DNA of 64,000 bases from Chitinophaga horti (GCF_022867795.2 NZ_CP107006.1:4092001-4156000), one strand, 5' to 3'. Numbered from the stretch's first letter, positions 8,840-19,032 are shown. Program-made: numbers and translations. Notes: a model not told the origin generated them from the letters alone.

Positions 8840-10450
8840 TTATTGCCAATCGTCGTTTTGGCCAAGGTTTTTGTTCTGATCGCGTTCGAAAGTAGGTACA
8901 GGCCACAGGTAGTGCTTCGGATCGATGAACCGGCGCGTTTCTACGATGATGTAACCTTTATCGTCTTTGTTAAACGCACCTGAAGTCACTTTAATACCGC
9001 GAACAGGCTTGTTCAACACGGTAGCAGCGATCTTCCAGCGACGGATGTCGAATGCGCGGGTGCCTTCAAATGCCAGTTCAGCTCTTCTCTCCCTTTTCAC
9101 AATGTCCAGCAGTTGCGCCTGGGTAGCCGCAGCAGGAAACTCTGTAGCAGCAGCATCGGTAAACTTGGCACGGATGCGCAGTGCCCGGATGGTCCTGTCC
9201 CAGGTGTTTTTATCCATTACCTGTGTTTGAGCCATGGCTTCAGCATACATCAGCAGCACGTCCGCATAACGGATCAGCGGCAGGTTGAGGCCGGAGTTGT
9301 AGTTCTGCGCGGTCATATCTGCAAACTTGCGGAAGTAGTAACCAGTTGGTGATGCACCCTGGTCATCCACGCTGTTGGTAGCAGGATTAGAACCTGGCAG
9401 CGTGAGGATCGTTTGTGTTTTGCCTTCCATATCTACGAACGTGGAGTTGTGGTAGATGATGGTCTGCGCCAGACGAGGATCCCTGTTAGCATACGGATTG
9501 TTCTCATCGTAACCGGAACCGGCTTCGCTGATCGCACGGCCGTTGGTCATAATGTAATCATCCACCAGATCCTGCGTAGGCACCAAAGTAGCCCTCAACA
9601 GGGAAACGGTCTGCGGCAGGAAGCTACGCTGCGTGCTGTAAAGACGACCACCGCCGTATTGCAGGTCCAGGATCACTTCATTATTGAACTCGTTGGATAC
9701 TTTGAACAGATCAGGATAGTTGGCTACCAGCCCGTAAGTACCGTTGGCGGAGTTGCCGAGCAGCAGCTCACACTCTTTCTTCACCTCTGGCCATTCGCCG
9801 GTAAACATGCGGATACGGGCAGTTAGCGCAATGGCAGCACCACGGGTAATGCGACCACGGTCTTTTTCCGCATACTCAGTATTCGTTGGCAAATCGGCAC
9901 GAATCTCGTTCAGCTCTTTAAAGATAAATTCAAGGATGGTCGCTTTGCTCGTGCGGCCAATTGTTTTCGCCTCGTCGATGGTGATCAGGTTGGTGTAGAA
10001 AGGCACATCACCAAACCAGTTTACCAGCTGGAAGTAAGAGTACGCGCGGATGAAACGGGCTTCTGCCACGATGCGCTTTTTCAGTGCAGGATCAATTACC
10101 GGTACACGATCGATGTTAGTGGTAACGATGTTACACTTACGGATCGCCCTGAAGCGATAGCCCCATTCGTCGTTTACACGTGCATTGGCCTGGTCGTAGC
10201 TGCCGCCTGCGATCAGCGACACGCCGTTAAAACCGGTACCGGATACAAATGCATTGTCGCTGAGGGCTTCGTTGCCAAAGAAATGGTAATCGCTCGACAT
10301 ATTCTCATAGCAGCTGGCGAGCGCGTCCAGCGCATCCTGGCTATCTCGCCAGTAAGCTTCGTCGGTGAACTCACGCGTGTTGGGCTGGTCCAGTTTACGG
10401 CAGCCGAACAAAAGCGCGGAACAACATATGATCAGAAATACTTTCTTCAT
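8840..10450 (-). CDS. SusD/RagB family nutrient-binding outer membrane lipoprotein
   Basis: 536 residues with lipobox FGC (Cys17). The N-terminal SusD-like region (about 20-220) and the C-terminal RagB/SusD domain (about 270-535, with LPLIRYADVLLMYAEA and ELAFEGTRAFDIRRW) are both complete. SusD proteins form the lid over the SusC barrel and bind oligosaccharide. It sits 13 bp after susC, the usual obligate pair. The substrate is inferred from the GH76 enzyme two genes downstream to be alpha-mannan fragments. Confidence 0.96.
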   Translation of the reverse strand: MKKVFLIICCSALLFGCRKLDQPNTREFTDEAYWRDSQDALDALASCYENMSSDYHFFGNEALSDNAFVSGTGFNGVSLIAGGSYDQANARVNDEWGYRFRAIRKCNIVTTNIDRVPVIDPALKKRIVAEARFIRAYSYFQLVNWFGDVPFYTNLITIDEAKTIGRTSKATILEFIFKELNEIRADLPTNTEYAEKDRGRITRGAAIALTARIRMFTGEWPEVKKECELLLGNSANGTYGLVANYPDLFKVSNEFNNEVILDLQYGGGRLYSTQRSFLPQTVSLLRATLVPTQDLVDDYIMTNGRAISEAGSGYDENNPYANRDPRLAQTIIYHNSTFVDMEGKTQTILTLPGSNPATNSVDDQGASPTGYYFRKFADMTAQNYNSGLNLPLIRYADVLLMYAEAMAQTQVMDKNTWDRTIRALRIRAKFTDAAATEFPAAATQAQLLDIVKRERRAELAFEGTRAFDIRRWKIAATVLNKPVRGIKVTSGAFNKDDKGYIIVETRRFIDPKHYLWPVPTFERDQNKNLGQNDDWQ

Positions 10451-10463
10451 AATAATTTATTTA

Positions 10464-13400
10464 TCAGAATTTGATATCCAGTCCAAATGCAAACGTAGCA
10501 GCATTCGGATAGTTACGGCCTGCGATCGCGTTGTAGTTGGTCATGTCCAGTTTATCATCGAATTGTGTAAACTCAGGATCAACGCCAATGTCGCGGAAGC
10601 GGCGCGGTGTAAACGTCAGCAGGTTCTGGCTGGTAAAGTATACACGTGCGCTTTGCAGTTTCACGGCACCGGTTACTGACTTAGGCAGTGTATAACCCAG
10701 TTGCAGGTTCTTTAAACGCAGGTATTTGGTATCAAACATCCAGTAGTTGGAATAAGCAAAGTTGTTCGCATTCGCAGTACCAATGGTCAGGCGCGGATAA
10801 GTGGCGTCCGGGTTAGTTGGCGTCCAGCGGTCCAGGTGTTGCACCATGGCGTGGTCTTCGTTGTTGTGGAACGCTTCCACGATATCGCCGCGCAGGTACT
10901 GGCTACGTTTGCCCACACCCTGCCAGAACATAGTGAAGTCGAACGCTTTGTAGGTTACGTTGTACGTAAAGCCATACGTGTAACGCGGGAACGGATTACC
11001 AAATACATACCGGTCGTCTGCATCAATCACACCATCTTTATTCCTGTCGATATACTTGACGTCACCTGGCTGTACCTGCTGGTTGAAGGCGAATGGTACT
11101 CTTGGTGCATTTTTGATATCGTCCAGGTTCTGGTATAAGCCATCTGATTTATAACCAAAGTAAGAAGCGATCGGGAAGCCTTCACGAATGATGTAAGTAA
11201 GGTCCGAACCGCGGATAGACTCCTGTCCGAACTTGATCACCCTGTTCAGGTTATCGGAAAGGTTAGCGCTGATGTTGTGGTTAAACTTACCGGTACGGGC
11301 GCGGTAGCTTACTGCCAGCTCCCAACCTTTGTTTTCCACTTCACCCACGTTCTGGATCGAAGAGCCGATACCAGCGGTACCAGGTACTACCTGTGCGAGG
11401 TAAATGCCGGTGGTGCGTTTATTAAAGAAGTCGTAAGAAACGGTTACTGCATTGTTGAACAGGTCCACATCCACACCATAGTTGCTCATGGTAGAGATCT
11501 CCCACTCCAGGTCCTCGTTAAAGGCGGTGAAGTCTGCACCCGGGTTACCCGTATTGTTGAACGGATATTTACCCTGCGACAGGTTCACACGCGCCAGGTA
11601 GTTGAATCCACCAATGTTAGAGTTACCCACTTGTCCCCATGAATAGCGGAGTTTCACGTTACCAAAACGGTTCCTGATATCTTCCAGGAATGCTTCGTCC
11701 GTTACACGCCAGCCGAGTGAAAAGGCCGGGAAGAACTGCCAGCGGTGGCCGGGAGCCAGTTTGGAAGAACCATCGTAACGCCAGGTAAATTCCGCGAGGT
11801 ATTTATTGTCGTATACATAGTTCGCCCTGCCGAACAGCGAGTTGAGCGCGTACAGGTTTGGATTTGTGATATCGTTGTAAGTACCGATCCTGTCATAGTT
11901 GAAAGTACCATCCGCATTCGGGATGTAACCACCGCCGATAGTCCAGTCATTGTCCAGGTTGGTATTGCCCATGCGGGTAGCACGCATGCCATAGAACTCA
12001 TTCTGGGCATCGCTACGCACACCTACCTGGCCTTTCACGTAATGTTTGCCAAAAGTATTTTCGTACTCGGCGGTAGCATATACGTTCGTGGTCAGATCTT
12101 TATAGGAAGATGCGGAATACTCGTTATACATGGGCGGGTTGGCCGTTGTATAATAAGGTGCATAGCTGTATTTGTTCTGACGGCTGGAGTTCGTGTTGAT
12201 CGTGTAATTACCGGAAGCATTGAAGTTAATCTTAAAATGCTCGATCGGTGTAATGGTGATATCGATACCACCCAACAGGTTATCGCGATCGGTACGATTG
12301 TAACCACCATATTCCAGCTGCGCGAACACGTTGTTACTGTTCAGCGCAGGTACTACATAATTGCCGAGGGAATCTTTGATCTGGTAGATACGGGGCGTAC
12401 GCATCGCATCGCGGATCAGGAAACCGATATCAGCTCTTTGTTTATTGAAGAAAGACTTGCTGTACGACAGGTTTACGCTGGCTTTCACCCATTTGCTCAG
12501 GTCCAGCGACACGTTCGCGCGGGCGTTGTAACGTTTGTAGTTCAGGTCCATATCGTCTGGCAGGTGTTTGTTAGCCAGCATGCTTCCCTGGTCGATGTAA
12601 CCGAGTGACAACAGGTAGCTGCTGTTTCGGCCACCGCCTGTTACGCTTAAGTTATGGTTTTGCTGCGGCGTGTAATCACGGATCATTTCATCCAGATAAC
12701 CCGGTTCGGAGCCACGTTGCTTCCAGGCGGCGATGTCGGTTGGCGCATACTGTGGTGTTTTACCAGAGTTCACGAGCGCTTCGTTTTTCAGCGTCATGTA
12801 CTGCCAGCCTTCCATCTGGCGGGGCAATGCGGTTGGCATCTGCCAGCCGTACATACCGTTGTAACCAACCTGTGGTGGCTGATCTTGTTTACCTCTTTTG
12901 GTTGTGATATACACCACACCATTCGCTGCCTGCGAACCGTAGATCGCCGAAGATGCCGCATCTTTCAATACAGAAATGCTTTCTACGTCATACGGGTTCA
13001 GGTTCTGCAAACCCTGCGTGCCAGACTGCACACCATCGATGATGATCAGCGGAGCGTTGCCGGTTAAGCTACCCACACCACGAATATTCATCGTCAGCGG
13101 AGCACCTGGCTCGGCAGTGTTCTGCTGCAGCGTAAGGTTGGGCGCTGTACCCTGCAATGCCTGGAACATGTTGCTCACCGGCCTGCCTTCGATATCTTTC
13201 GAGGAGATAGTGCTGATCGCAGCTGTCACCTGTTGTTTACGCTGGGAGCCGTAAGCGGTGATCACCACCTCGTTCAGTTCTTTGTTGTCGTTACCCATTA
13301 CTACCGTCAGGTTGGTACGGCCGTTAATGTCGATTTTCGCAGGCGCAAAACCTACAGAAGTACATAACAGCGTACCATTCATTTCGGTGGATGGGATATT

Positions 13401-13958
13401 GAGGGTAAAGTAACCTTCTTCATTGGTAACAGTACCAAGTGTAGGCTGACTTTGCAGGCGTATGTTTACTCCGGGAATGCCTTCACCGCCATCGCTCACT
13501 ACCCGACCCTTAACGGTCACGTTCTCCTGCTGTGAGTATGTGGCGGCGGGTACGTTTCCCTGTTTCAGGATAATTTTATCGCTGATCATTTCGAAGCGGA
13601 TGTCCAGCGGGGAGAGTACCATTTCCAGCACTTCTTCCAGCTTTTTGTCCTTTACGTTCAGGGTAATTTTTTGTACCGCGCTGATGTCGTCGTTCGAGAA
13701 AACGAAGACGTAAGGCGTTTGTTGTTCAATCTTTTCCAGTATCTCGGCCAGCCGGGCGTTTTTCACCTGGAGGCTGATACGTTTTTCAAGTGGCTTGCGG
13801 GTGTCTCTTTCCTGTTGCTGAGGAGCCTTACCGCGAATAGTATTGGCGGCATAGGTGTTCTGCGCCTTCAGTTCGGCCACGCCCAGTGTAAGCAGGCAGG
13901 CCATAAACGTGGAACACAACGAACGGAAAAGCCCCATGATCGGTAGCGGTCTTTTCAT
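10464..13958 (-). CDS. SusC/RagA family TonB-linked outer membrane transporter with STN domain
   Basis: 1164 residues. After a signal peptide of about 33 residues come an STN (secretin/TonB short N-terminal) domain at about 57-125, a carboxypeptidase-regulatory-like domain at about 147-220 (VKGRVVSDGGEGIPGVNIRL), a plug domain at about 235-350 (IRGVGSLTGNAPLIIIDGVQ), and a long beta barrel to the C-terminus ending FGLDIKF. The STN domain contacts FecR-type anti-sigma factors, so this transporter probably signals to the adjacent FecR/ECF pair when substrate is bound. It imports oligosaccharides using TonB energy. A 92-bp gap separates it from fecR and holds a weak TACATTTC -7-like site (14004-14011), perhaps a separate promoter. 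Confidence 0.96.
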   Translation of the reverse strand: MKRPLPIMGLFRSLCSTFMACLLTLGVAELKAQNTYAANTIRGKAPQQQERDTRKPLEKRISLQVKNARLAEILEKIEQQTPYVFVFSNDDISAVQKITLNVKDKKLEEVLEMVLSPLDIRFEMISDKIILKQGNVPAATYSQQENVTVKGRVVSDGGEGIPGVNIRLQSQPTLGTVTNEEGYFTLNIPSTEMNGTLLCTSVGFAPAKIDINGRTNLTVVMGNDNKELNEVVITAYGSQRKQQVTAAISTISSKDIEGRPVSNMFQALQGTAPNLTLQQNTAEPGAPLTMNIRGVGSLTGNAPLIIIDGVQSGTQGLQNLNPYDVESISVLKDAASSAIYGSQAANGVVYITTKRGKQDQPPQVGYNGMYGWQMPTALPRQMEGWQYMTLKNEALVNSGKTPQYAPTDIAAWKQRGSEPGYLDEMIRDYTPQQNHNLSVTGGGRNSSYLLSLGYIDQGSMLANKHLPDDMDLNYKRYNARANVSLDLSKWVKASVNLSYSKSFFNKQRADIGFLIRDAMRTPRIYQIKDSLGNYVVPALNSNNVFAQLEYGGYNRTDRDNLLGGIDITITPIEHFKINFNASGNYTINTNSSRQNKYSYAPYYTTANPPMYNEYSASSYKDLTTNVYATAEYENTFGKHYVKGQVGVRSDAQNEFYGMRATRMGNTNLDNDWTIGGGYIPNADGTFNYDRIGTYNDITNPNLYALNSLFGRANYVYDNKYLAEFTWRYDGSSKLAPGHRWQFFPAFSLGWRVTDEAFLEDIRNRFGNVKLRYSWGQVGNSNIGGFNYLARVNLSQGKYPFNNTGNPGADFTAFNEDLEWEISTMSNYGVDVDLFNNAVTVSYDFFNKRTTGIYLAQVVPGTAGIGSSIQNVGEVENKGWELAVSYRARTGKFNHNISANLSDNLNRVIKFGQESIRGSDLTYIIREGFPIASYFGYKSDGLYQNLDDIKNAPRVPFAFNQQVQPGDVKYIDRNKDGVIDADDRYVFGNPFPRYTYGFTYNVTYKAFDFTMFWQGVGKRSQYLRGDIVEAFHNNEDHAMVQHLDRWTPTNPDATYPRLTIGTANANNFAYSNYWMFDTKYLRLKNLQLGYTLPKSVTGAVKLQSARVYFTSQNLLTFTPRRFRDIGVDPEFTQFDDKLDMTNYNAIAGRNYPNAATFAFGLDIKF

Positions 13959-14050
13959 AACGTTTTTACAGTTGAATTTTAATTTGCGTTTAGTTTCTCT
14001 GTTGAAATGTAATTGGTGTTGACTTTATACTCATCTATTGTGGTAACATA

Positions 14051-15070
14051 TTATTCACTGATTAATACCAGACTGTCTGTAATACTGTACCGGAAAGGCT
14101 TTGACCGGGCGAGGTAATACAGGATGTCCTGCAGACTGTTATCCTTAAATGAACCGGTTAGTCTGAAGCTGCGCGGTTCTTCCGATTCGAACTTCACTGT
14201 TTTGCCAAATGTTCGTTCTAATTCCAGGCAGATATCTTCGAGGGCTACGTCCTTGAACACCAGGCGGCCTTCTGTCCAGGCTTTTTCATCTTCGGCGGAT
14301 GTTACTTCTTTGGTAAGATCGCCGCTTTGCTGTCGGTAGGTTACTTTTTCATCCGGCGTTATCAGGATCGTATCCGGCAGCCCGTCCGCACTACCATACC
14401 GTGGTATAAAGGCCACTTTGCCCGTAGTAACAGAGGTTTGCACCGGTTCGTTCTCATACGCACGCACGTTAAACGAAGTGCCTAACACTTTTACAATACC
14501 CTGCGACAGGTGTACAACAAAGGGCCTGTCTGCCCCGGGTGCGACATTAAAAAAGGCCTCACCGGTGAGGTATACTTCACGGCTATTTTTGCCAAACACC
14601 GGTGGATATTGGAGTTTGCTATCTGCATTCAGCCATACTTTACTACCGTCCGCCAGTTCGATCACCGCGCGGGTAGCTTTACCATTCTGGCGACTCAACC
14701 AGTTCACCGTGTCCGATGGTGCATTAAGCGCCAGTTCGTTGCGCACATGGGCACGTGGCCACATCATCACCGCCGTTACCAGCACACCGGCCACCAGGGC
14801 GGCCGCTGCCATCCATTTCCAGCGAAGTTTGCGAACAGGTGTTTCTTCCCGGCCGGCGCGAATTTTCAGCAAGGTGCGTTCCAGCGCCTGCTCGGTGTTG
14901 GCAGCAGAATGTACCGAGGATGCCGTAAAATATTGCTGCAATAACTGGAACCTGGCCCGCAAGTCGGCGTCGTTCCGCAACAGCTCGTCCAGCTCGCGCA
15001 ATTCCTCCGCAGTGGCTTGTCCTGCCAGCTTCCTGGCAACCAGTGAAATGAATTGTTCTTCGTTCATCAT
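14051..15070 (-). CDS. FecR family anti-sigma factor
   Basis: 339 residues. A cytoplasmic N-terminal helical region (about 1-85) is followed by one membrane helix (about 87-105, WMAAAALVAGVLVTAVMMW) and a periplasmic FecR domain (about 125-230) with the family signature FNVRAYENEPVQTSVTTGKV. The C-terminal ~70 residues form an STN-like region that should meet the SusC STN domain. It holds the ECF sigma factor inactive until the transporter signals. It lies 72 bp downstream of the sigma gene. Confidence 0.94.
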   Translation of the reverse strand: MMNEEQFISLVARKLAGQATAEELRELDELLRNDADLRARFQLLQQYFTASSVHSAANTEQALERTLLKIRAGREETPVRKLRWKWMAAAALVAGVLVTAVMMWPRAHVRNELALNAPSDTVNWLSRQNGKATRAVIELADGSKVWLNADSKLQYPPVFGKNSREVYLTGEAFFNVAPGADRPFVVHLSQGIVKVLGTSFNVRAYENEPVQTSVTTGKVAFIPRYGSADGLPDTILITPDEKVTYRQQSGDLTKEVTSAEDEKAWTEGRLVFKDVALEDICLELERTFGKTVKFESEEPRSFRLTGSFKDNSLQDILYYLARSKPFRYSITDSLVLISE

Positions 15071-15142
15071 ATAATTTGAGCGCTGTTGTCCGTAATAGGA
15101 CAGGCAGAAAAGAGAAATTACTTACAAAGGCTAAAAAAAAGT

Positions 15143-15766
15143 TTATACCCAGCATTGTGCGAGTGCCAGCAGTAGTATAATTGGTGGATTCGTTTTGCGG
15201 GAGCGGGTATTTAGTAACGGTGCCACGGCTTCGTTCAACCGGCGGATGGCCCGGAACAACTGGGTTTCTACCGTGCGTGGAGAAATATTTAAGATGGCTG
15301 CCACGTCCTTATATTTAAACCCGTCTTCTTTGATCAGTTTAAATATGCGGCGGCACTGTTCGGGCAGGCGGTTGATCTCCCCATCCAGCTTCACCTGCAT
15401 TTCTTTCCACTCCATATCCTTTTCCGGATCAGCCGAGGCGCTGAGCTGGGCCAGGCCACTGTCTATCGGGGTAATGCGGAGGGAAGAATATTGCTCGAGG
15501 TAATTAAGCGAGTGATTTTTAACGGCGACGAAGAGGTATACTTCCAGGTTATCCACGTTCATCAGTTCTTCGCGGCGGTTCCATACTTTCACGAATACAT
15601 CCGACACGATCTCCTCTCCTGCTTCATGTGAGCTGGTGTACTGCACGCAGAACCGGAGCAGCCGGTCGTATAACAGCCTGAACAAAGCCGAAAAGGCCTG
15701 CTCATCTCCATAGCGTGCAATCTGAATCTGCAATTCCCTGATATGATCCGAATGGCTGGAACTCAT
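15143..15766 (-). CDS. RNA polymerase ECF sigma-70 factor
   Basis: 207 residues from the ATG at 15766. Region 2 (about 25-95, with ALFRLLYDRLLRFCVQY and IVSDVFVKVWNRREEL) and region 4 (about 130-190, CRRIFKLIKEDGFKYKDVAAIL) are both present. An upstream ATG at 15829 would add 21 residues, but the ATG at 15766 has a GAAAGAGAG ribosome-binding site and gives the normal ECF length, so it was preferred. The product directs transcription of the SusC/SusD/SusE/GH76 genes once released by FecR. Confidence 0.93.
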   Translation of the reverse strand: MSSSHSDHIRELQIQIARYGDEQAFSALFRLLYDRLLRFCVQYTSSHEAGEEIVSDVFVKVWNRREELMNVDNLEVYLFVAVKNHSLNYLEQYSSLRITPIDSGLAQLSASADPEKDMEWKEMQVKLDGEINRLPEQCRRIFKLIKEDGFKYKDVAAILNISPRTVETQLFRAIRRLNEAVAPLLNTRSRKTNPPIILLLALAQCWV

Positions 15767-16045
15767 CGCATTTATACTCTCTTTCACGTGGTTAAGTATA
15801 GGCAAACGGAATATTGGCCGCGTCCGCACTTAGGACAGCGAAAATGGGGAAATTACTTACACCGCAAAAAAGTTTTTTTTGAATGGCAGGCTAAAAACGA
15901 GCCGTTAGCAGGGTTAAGGATGAGTGCAAATATTTAATTATCAGCTATAAATAAATAGCTGGATAAGTTATACTGCTAAAAAGCACATACACATTGCTAC
16001 TGGTTTGACAATCGATTGAGACCAGGATCATCCATATAATTTCTC
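15767..16045. other. Gene-free stretch upstream of the sigma factor gene
   Basis: AT-rich sequence between the sigma gene start and the protease terminator. It should hold the promoter of the mannan locus on the minus strand, but no clear TTTG/TAnnTTTG pair was found. No credible short gene was seen. Confidence 0.4.
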
Positions 16046-16084
16046 TAAAAGGCACGCGTTCACCGGATTCGATGAACGCGTGCC
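16046..16084 (-). terminator. Terminator of the protease/TlpA unit
   Basis: GGCACGCGTTCA (16051-16062) pairs perfectly with TGAACGCGTGCC (16073-16084). On the minus strand the hairpin follows the protease stop by 14 bp and is followed by TTTTAG. Confidence 0.88.
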
Positions 16085-16098
16085 GAAATGTTAGCCGG

Positions 16099-17730
16099 CT
16101 ATTTACCAGCGCGAACCTGTTCCACCAACCGGAACACCGCACTTGCCGGCACCGCCAGGGTGCTGGTACGGCTGTAGCGTGCAATATTAATTCCTTTGAA
16201 ATGTCCGTTCACATCAAACACCGGTCCGCCGCAAGCTTCCGGCTGCAGGATGGCGTCGTGCGCAAACACGGGATCGAGGCCGTCACGGCGATGGCTTTTA
16301 CCACCGGGAAACGATTCCGCCGGGTGACCAGAAGCTGGTTGTGCCGCCTTTTCGGTGAGTACGATACGGCTGCTGAAGGTGCTGTCGTTTCGTTCTACCG
16401 CAACGGTGAGCGTATCACCGGGCCAGTATCGCTGCAACTCGTTGCCATAGTTTTCGGGCTTATCCATCACCACCTGGTTGATCGACACGATCCTGTCTCC
16501 CACTTGCAATCCGGCCAAAGCCGCCGGTGAATTAGCACGTATGAAGCTAATCTTCACAGCACCAGGTTTATAAGGCACGGATGCGCCGAAGAAGCCGGCG
16601 CTCAACACTCTTGGCAGACTAAACGCCTGGTTGCTGGCAACACTCATCACACCGGCTTGTTCTGCGCGGGGAGAAATGAGGAGCTGACCGATACCGGCTG
16701 CCGGTTCACCAGTGTTTATTTTCACGCCACCTTTAACCGGCGTTTGCATTTGCAGCAACACGAGGTCTGTCAGTTTATCGCGGCGAAGCACTTTCGCGTC
16801 CAGCTTACGTTTATTGTAAAACACTTCGGGCGTATCGCTTACCTGTGAGCTTTTGCTGACGATGTAACCGCCCTCCAAAATAGCACCCTGTGCTTTTCCT
16901 TTGCTACTGCTGATGGATACACAGGACTGACTTAGTTTCGCATCCACCGAAGTAAATGCGCCTTTTAACTGCGGCCATGGCTGGATATCTGCGGCCTGTT
17001 TGTCCGCATCTACCTTATCTTCCAACGTGGGGAAAGCATTGAATTTCTTTGCTTCTTTCAGCGCGGTGAAGTATTTGCGATACAAATCAACCGGTATCTC
17101 GAAGTTAAACTCCTCTGTGTTCCATATCGCACTGTGCAAACCAATTACGCGGCCCAGCATGTCAAATAAAGGACCGCCAGAGTCGCCGGGTTCCATAATG
17201 CAGGTAGACTGTATAAAACCTTTTTCGTTGTGCAGGGTAACGATGTGACCAAAACGCAAGGTCGGCAACGGCTGGTTCAGGCTTTCGGGATAAGCGATGC
17301 TTACACAGGGCACGCCTTCCTTTAATGAAGATGAGTACCCGATTTCCGCGAAAGGCCATACACCGGGTGTAACGATCTTCATCATCGACACGTCGGGCAC
17401 AGTGCGATCATCTGCCATCTCGATTTTACCCAGCGCCTGCGCGATCGCCTGTTTCCCATCGGGGAACATCACGAGGTACGTTTGTCCGGGTGTGGTCGTA
17501 TGAGCGGCGGTAAAAATGTAACCATCGGCGCTCACCACCACGCCGCTGAACTGGGCGCTCATCTGCTGGCGGGTAGTTGTATCGAAACCCCACATCCGCA
17601 CGCTGGCCGGGTATGCTTTTTCCAGCACCGTGGCCATGGCGGCATCATATCTCTTTACATCGAATTGTTGGCAATAGGCGGAGGCTGTCAGCAATAACAT
17701 GCTAAGCCATAATAATCCGGATCGTTTCAT
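16099..17730 (-). CDS. Secreted trypsin-like serine protease with PDZ and a second, degenerate protease domain
   Basis: 543 residues with a signal peptide (about 20 residues, ending ASAYC). The first domain has a full catalytic triad: His77 (FTAAH), Asp113 (VPDVSMMKI) and Ser184 (GDSGGP). Residues about 255-360 start a second trypsin-like half in which the His region reads GGYIVSKSS, Asp322 (TDLVLL) is kept, then a PDZ domain (about 375-460, FIRANSPAALAGLQVGDRI) is inserted, and the domain resumes at about 490-540 where the nucleophile position reads PEACGGPVF with Cys500. It is probably a HtrA-like periplasmic or secreted protease with a regulatory pseudo-protease half. It lies 8 bp after the TlpA gene on the same strand. 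Confidence 0.88.
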   Translation of the reverse strand: MKRSGLLWLSMLLLTASAYCQQFDVKRYDAAMATVLEKAYPASVRMWGFDTTTRQQMSAQFSGVVVSADGYIFTAAHTTTPGQTYLVMFPDGKQAIAQALGKIEMADDRTVPDVSMMKIVTPGVWPFAEIGYSSSLKEGVPCVSIAYPESLNQPLPTLRFGHIVTLHNEKGFIQSTCIMEPGDSGGPLFDMLGRVIGLHSAIWNTEEFNFEIPVDLYRKYFTALKEAKKFNAFPTLEDKVDADKQAADIQPWPQLKGAFTSVDAKLSQSCVSISSSKGKAQGAILEGGYIVSKSSQVSDTPEVFYNKRKLDAKVLRRDKLTDLVLLQMQTPVKGGVKINTGEPAAGIGQLLISPRAEQAGVMSVASNQAFSLPRVLSAGFFGASVPYKPGAVKISFIRANSPAALAGLQVGDRIVSINQVVMDKPENYGNELQRYWPGDTLTVAVERNDSTFSSRIVLTEKAAQPASGHPAESFPGGKSHRRDGLDPVFAHDAILQPEACGGPVFDVNGHFKGINIARYSRTSTLAVPASAVFRLVEQVRAGK

Positions 17731-17738
17731 GTACGGGC

Positions 17739-18881
17739 TTAGTTAGCGAATACTTCTTTCAGTTTCTCGTTCAGCTTTTCGCCTCTTACATTGTCGGCAA
17801 TGATTTTACCGTCTTTGTCGATCAGGTAGCAGGCGGGTACGCCACGCACACCGTACAGGCGGCCTACTTCATTGCTCCAGCCTTTCAGGTCGGATACATG
17901 CAACCATGGTAAACCATCGTCTTCGATCGCTTTCAGCCACAAGCTTTTATCCGAGTCCAGTGAAACGGAGAGGATCTCGAAACCCTTGTCTTTATAAATC
18001 TTGTATTGTTTCAGCATGTTCGGGTTCTCGGCGCGGCAAGGGCTGCACCAGCTGGCCCAGAAGTCGAGCAGCACTACTTTACCTTTCAGGCTGGCGAGTG
18101 ATAAAGGTTTGCCGTTCAGATCATTCTGTGTAAAGGCTGGCGCAGGCTGACCCACTTCTGTAAGTTTAACAGAAGCCAGGCGTTGCTTTAATTCGCGGCC
18201 CATGTCTGTATCTTTCAGTTTAGGCGACAGCGCATTGTACAAAGGCGTCATTACCGCTACGTCAGGCTTCATACCGCCTGTTTCGGAGAGTGCCACTAAA
18301 GCGAAGTAAGAGTTCGGATTGTTTTTCGCAAACTCCAGTTGCTTTTCGGAACGTTTTTTACGCAGGTTCTCCTGCTTTGCGTTCAGTGCGGCCATAAACT
18401 CGTTATCGCGCTTGTCTTCGGGCGACGCAGCTGCGTATTCGTCCTGGTACTGCTTGGTGAGCTCCATAATAGAACCACCAATCGCTTTATTGTAAGCGAT
18501 GTGTTCATCGTATACTTTAGAACCGGTCACCTTTGCGTTCGACAAAGAATCTTTGGAGGAGAACTTTATATTTTCTTCTCCAAAATAGAAATAGATAACG
18601 TCGGCACCCGGCGAGTAAATAGAGAACGGTTTGCCTTTGCCTTCGTGGTCGAGCGACATACGTGCGCCGGCGCGCCCGGTAAGCTTGCCGGAAAAAGTAA
18701 ACTTACCGTTTACAACAACGGCAGAGTCGGTGTTGCCGCCACCACCATCGCTGGAGTAATCGATATAAACCTTGGCGGGAGCATTCAGGTTGCCGATATT
18801 ACCTGTAAGCGTGAATTTGCCTGATTGGGCAGAAGCGAGTGCGGGCACAAGCATGGTTGCCATTAAGATGCGTGTCATCAT
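17739..18881 (-). CDS. TlpA family thiol-disulfide oxidoreductase with DUF4369-like N-terminus
   Basis: About 380 residues from the ATG at 18881; the open frame extends to 18935, but the signal peptide (MMTRILMATMLVPALASAQ) begins here. The N-terminal DUF4369-like beta domain (about 20-120) precedes an AhpC/TSA-thioredoxin domain (about 240-380) with the redox motif WCSPC in LLDFWASWCSPCRAE. Such proteins reduce or shuffle disulfides in the periplasm and are very common in Bacteroidota. It lies 8 bp before the secreted protease gene, whose several cysteines could be a client. Confidence 0.9.
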   Translation of the reverse strand: MMTRILMATMLVPALASAQSGKFTLTGNIGNLNAPAKVYIDYSSDGGGGNTDSAVVVNGKFTFSGKLTGRAGARMSLDHEGKGKPFSIYSPGADVIYFYFGEENIKFSSKDSLSNAKVTGSKVYDEHIAYNKAIGGSIMELTKQYQDEYAAASPEDKRDNEFMAALNAKQENLRKKRSEKQLEFAKNNPNSYFALVALSETGGMKPDVAVMTPLYNALSPKLKDTDMGRELKQRLASVKLTEVGQPAPAFTQNDLNGKPLSLASLKGKVVLLDFWASWCSPCRAENPNMLKQYKIYKDKGFEILSVSLDSDKSLWLKAIEDDGLPWLHVSDLKGWSNEVGRLYGVRGVPACYLIDKDGKIIADNVRGEKLNEKLKEVFAN

Positions 18882-19032
18882 GCTGATGATTAGTTTTCTG
18901 ATTGATGAAAGATTAAGTTGGCTATACGGCGGCAAAAATTCACCGGCTCATAAAGATAACAAAGGGAAAGATCCACACCTGTTAACATAACCTAAAGGAG
19001 ATTTCCCCAAAAAACTTATCGCCGTTCATCAT

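Noticed and set aside
11745-12608. 287-codon plus-strand frame inside susC
   Set aside because: Antisense shadow of a complete SusC barrel; no promoter or domain.
15767-15829. Upstream ATG start of the first sigma factor (15829)
   Set aside because: No ribosome-binding site there, while the ATG at 15766 has GAAAGAGAG at a good distance and gives the usual ECF length.
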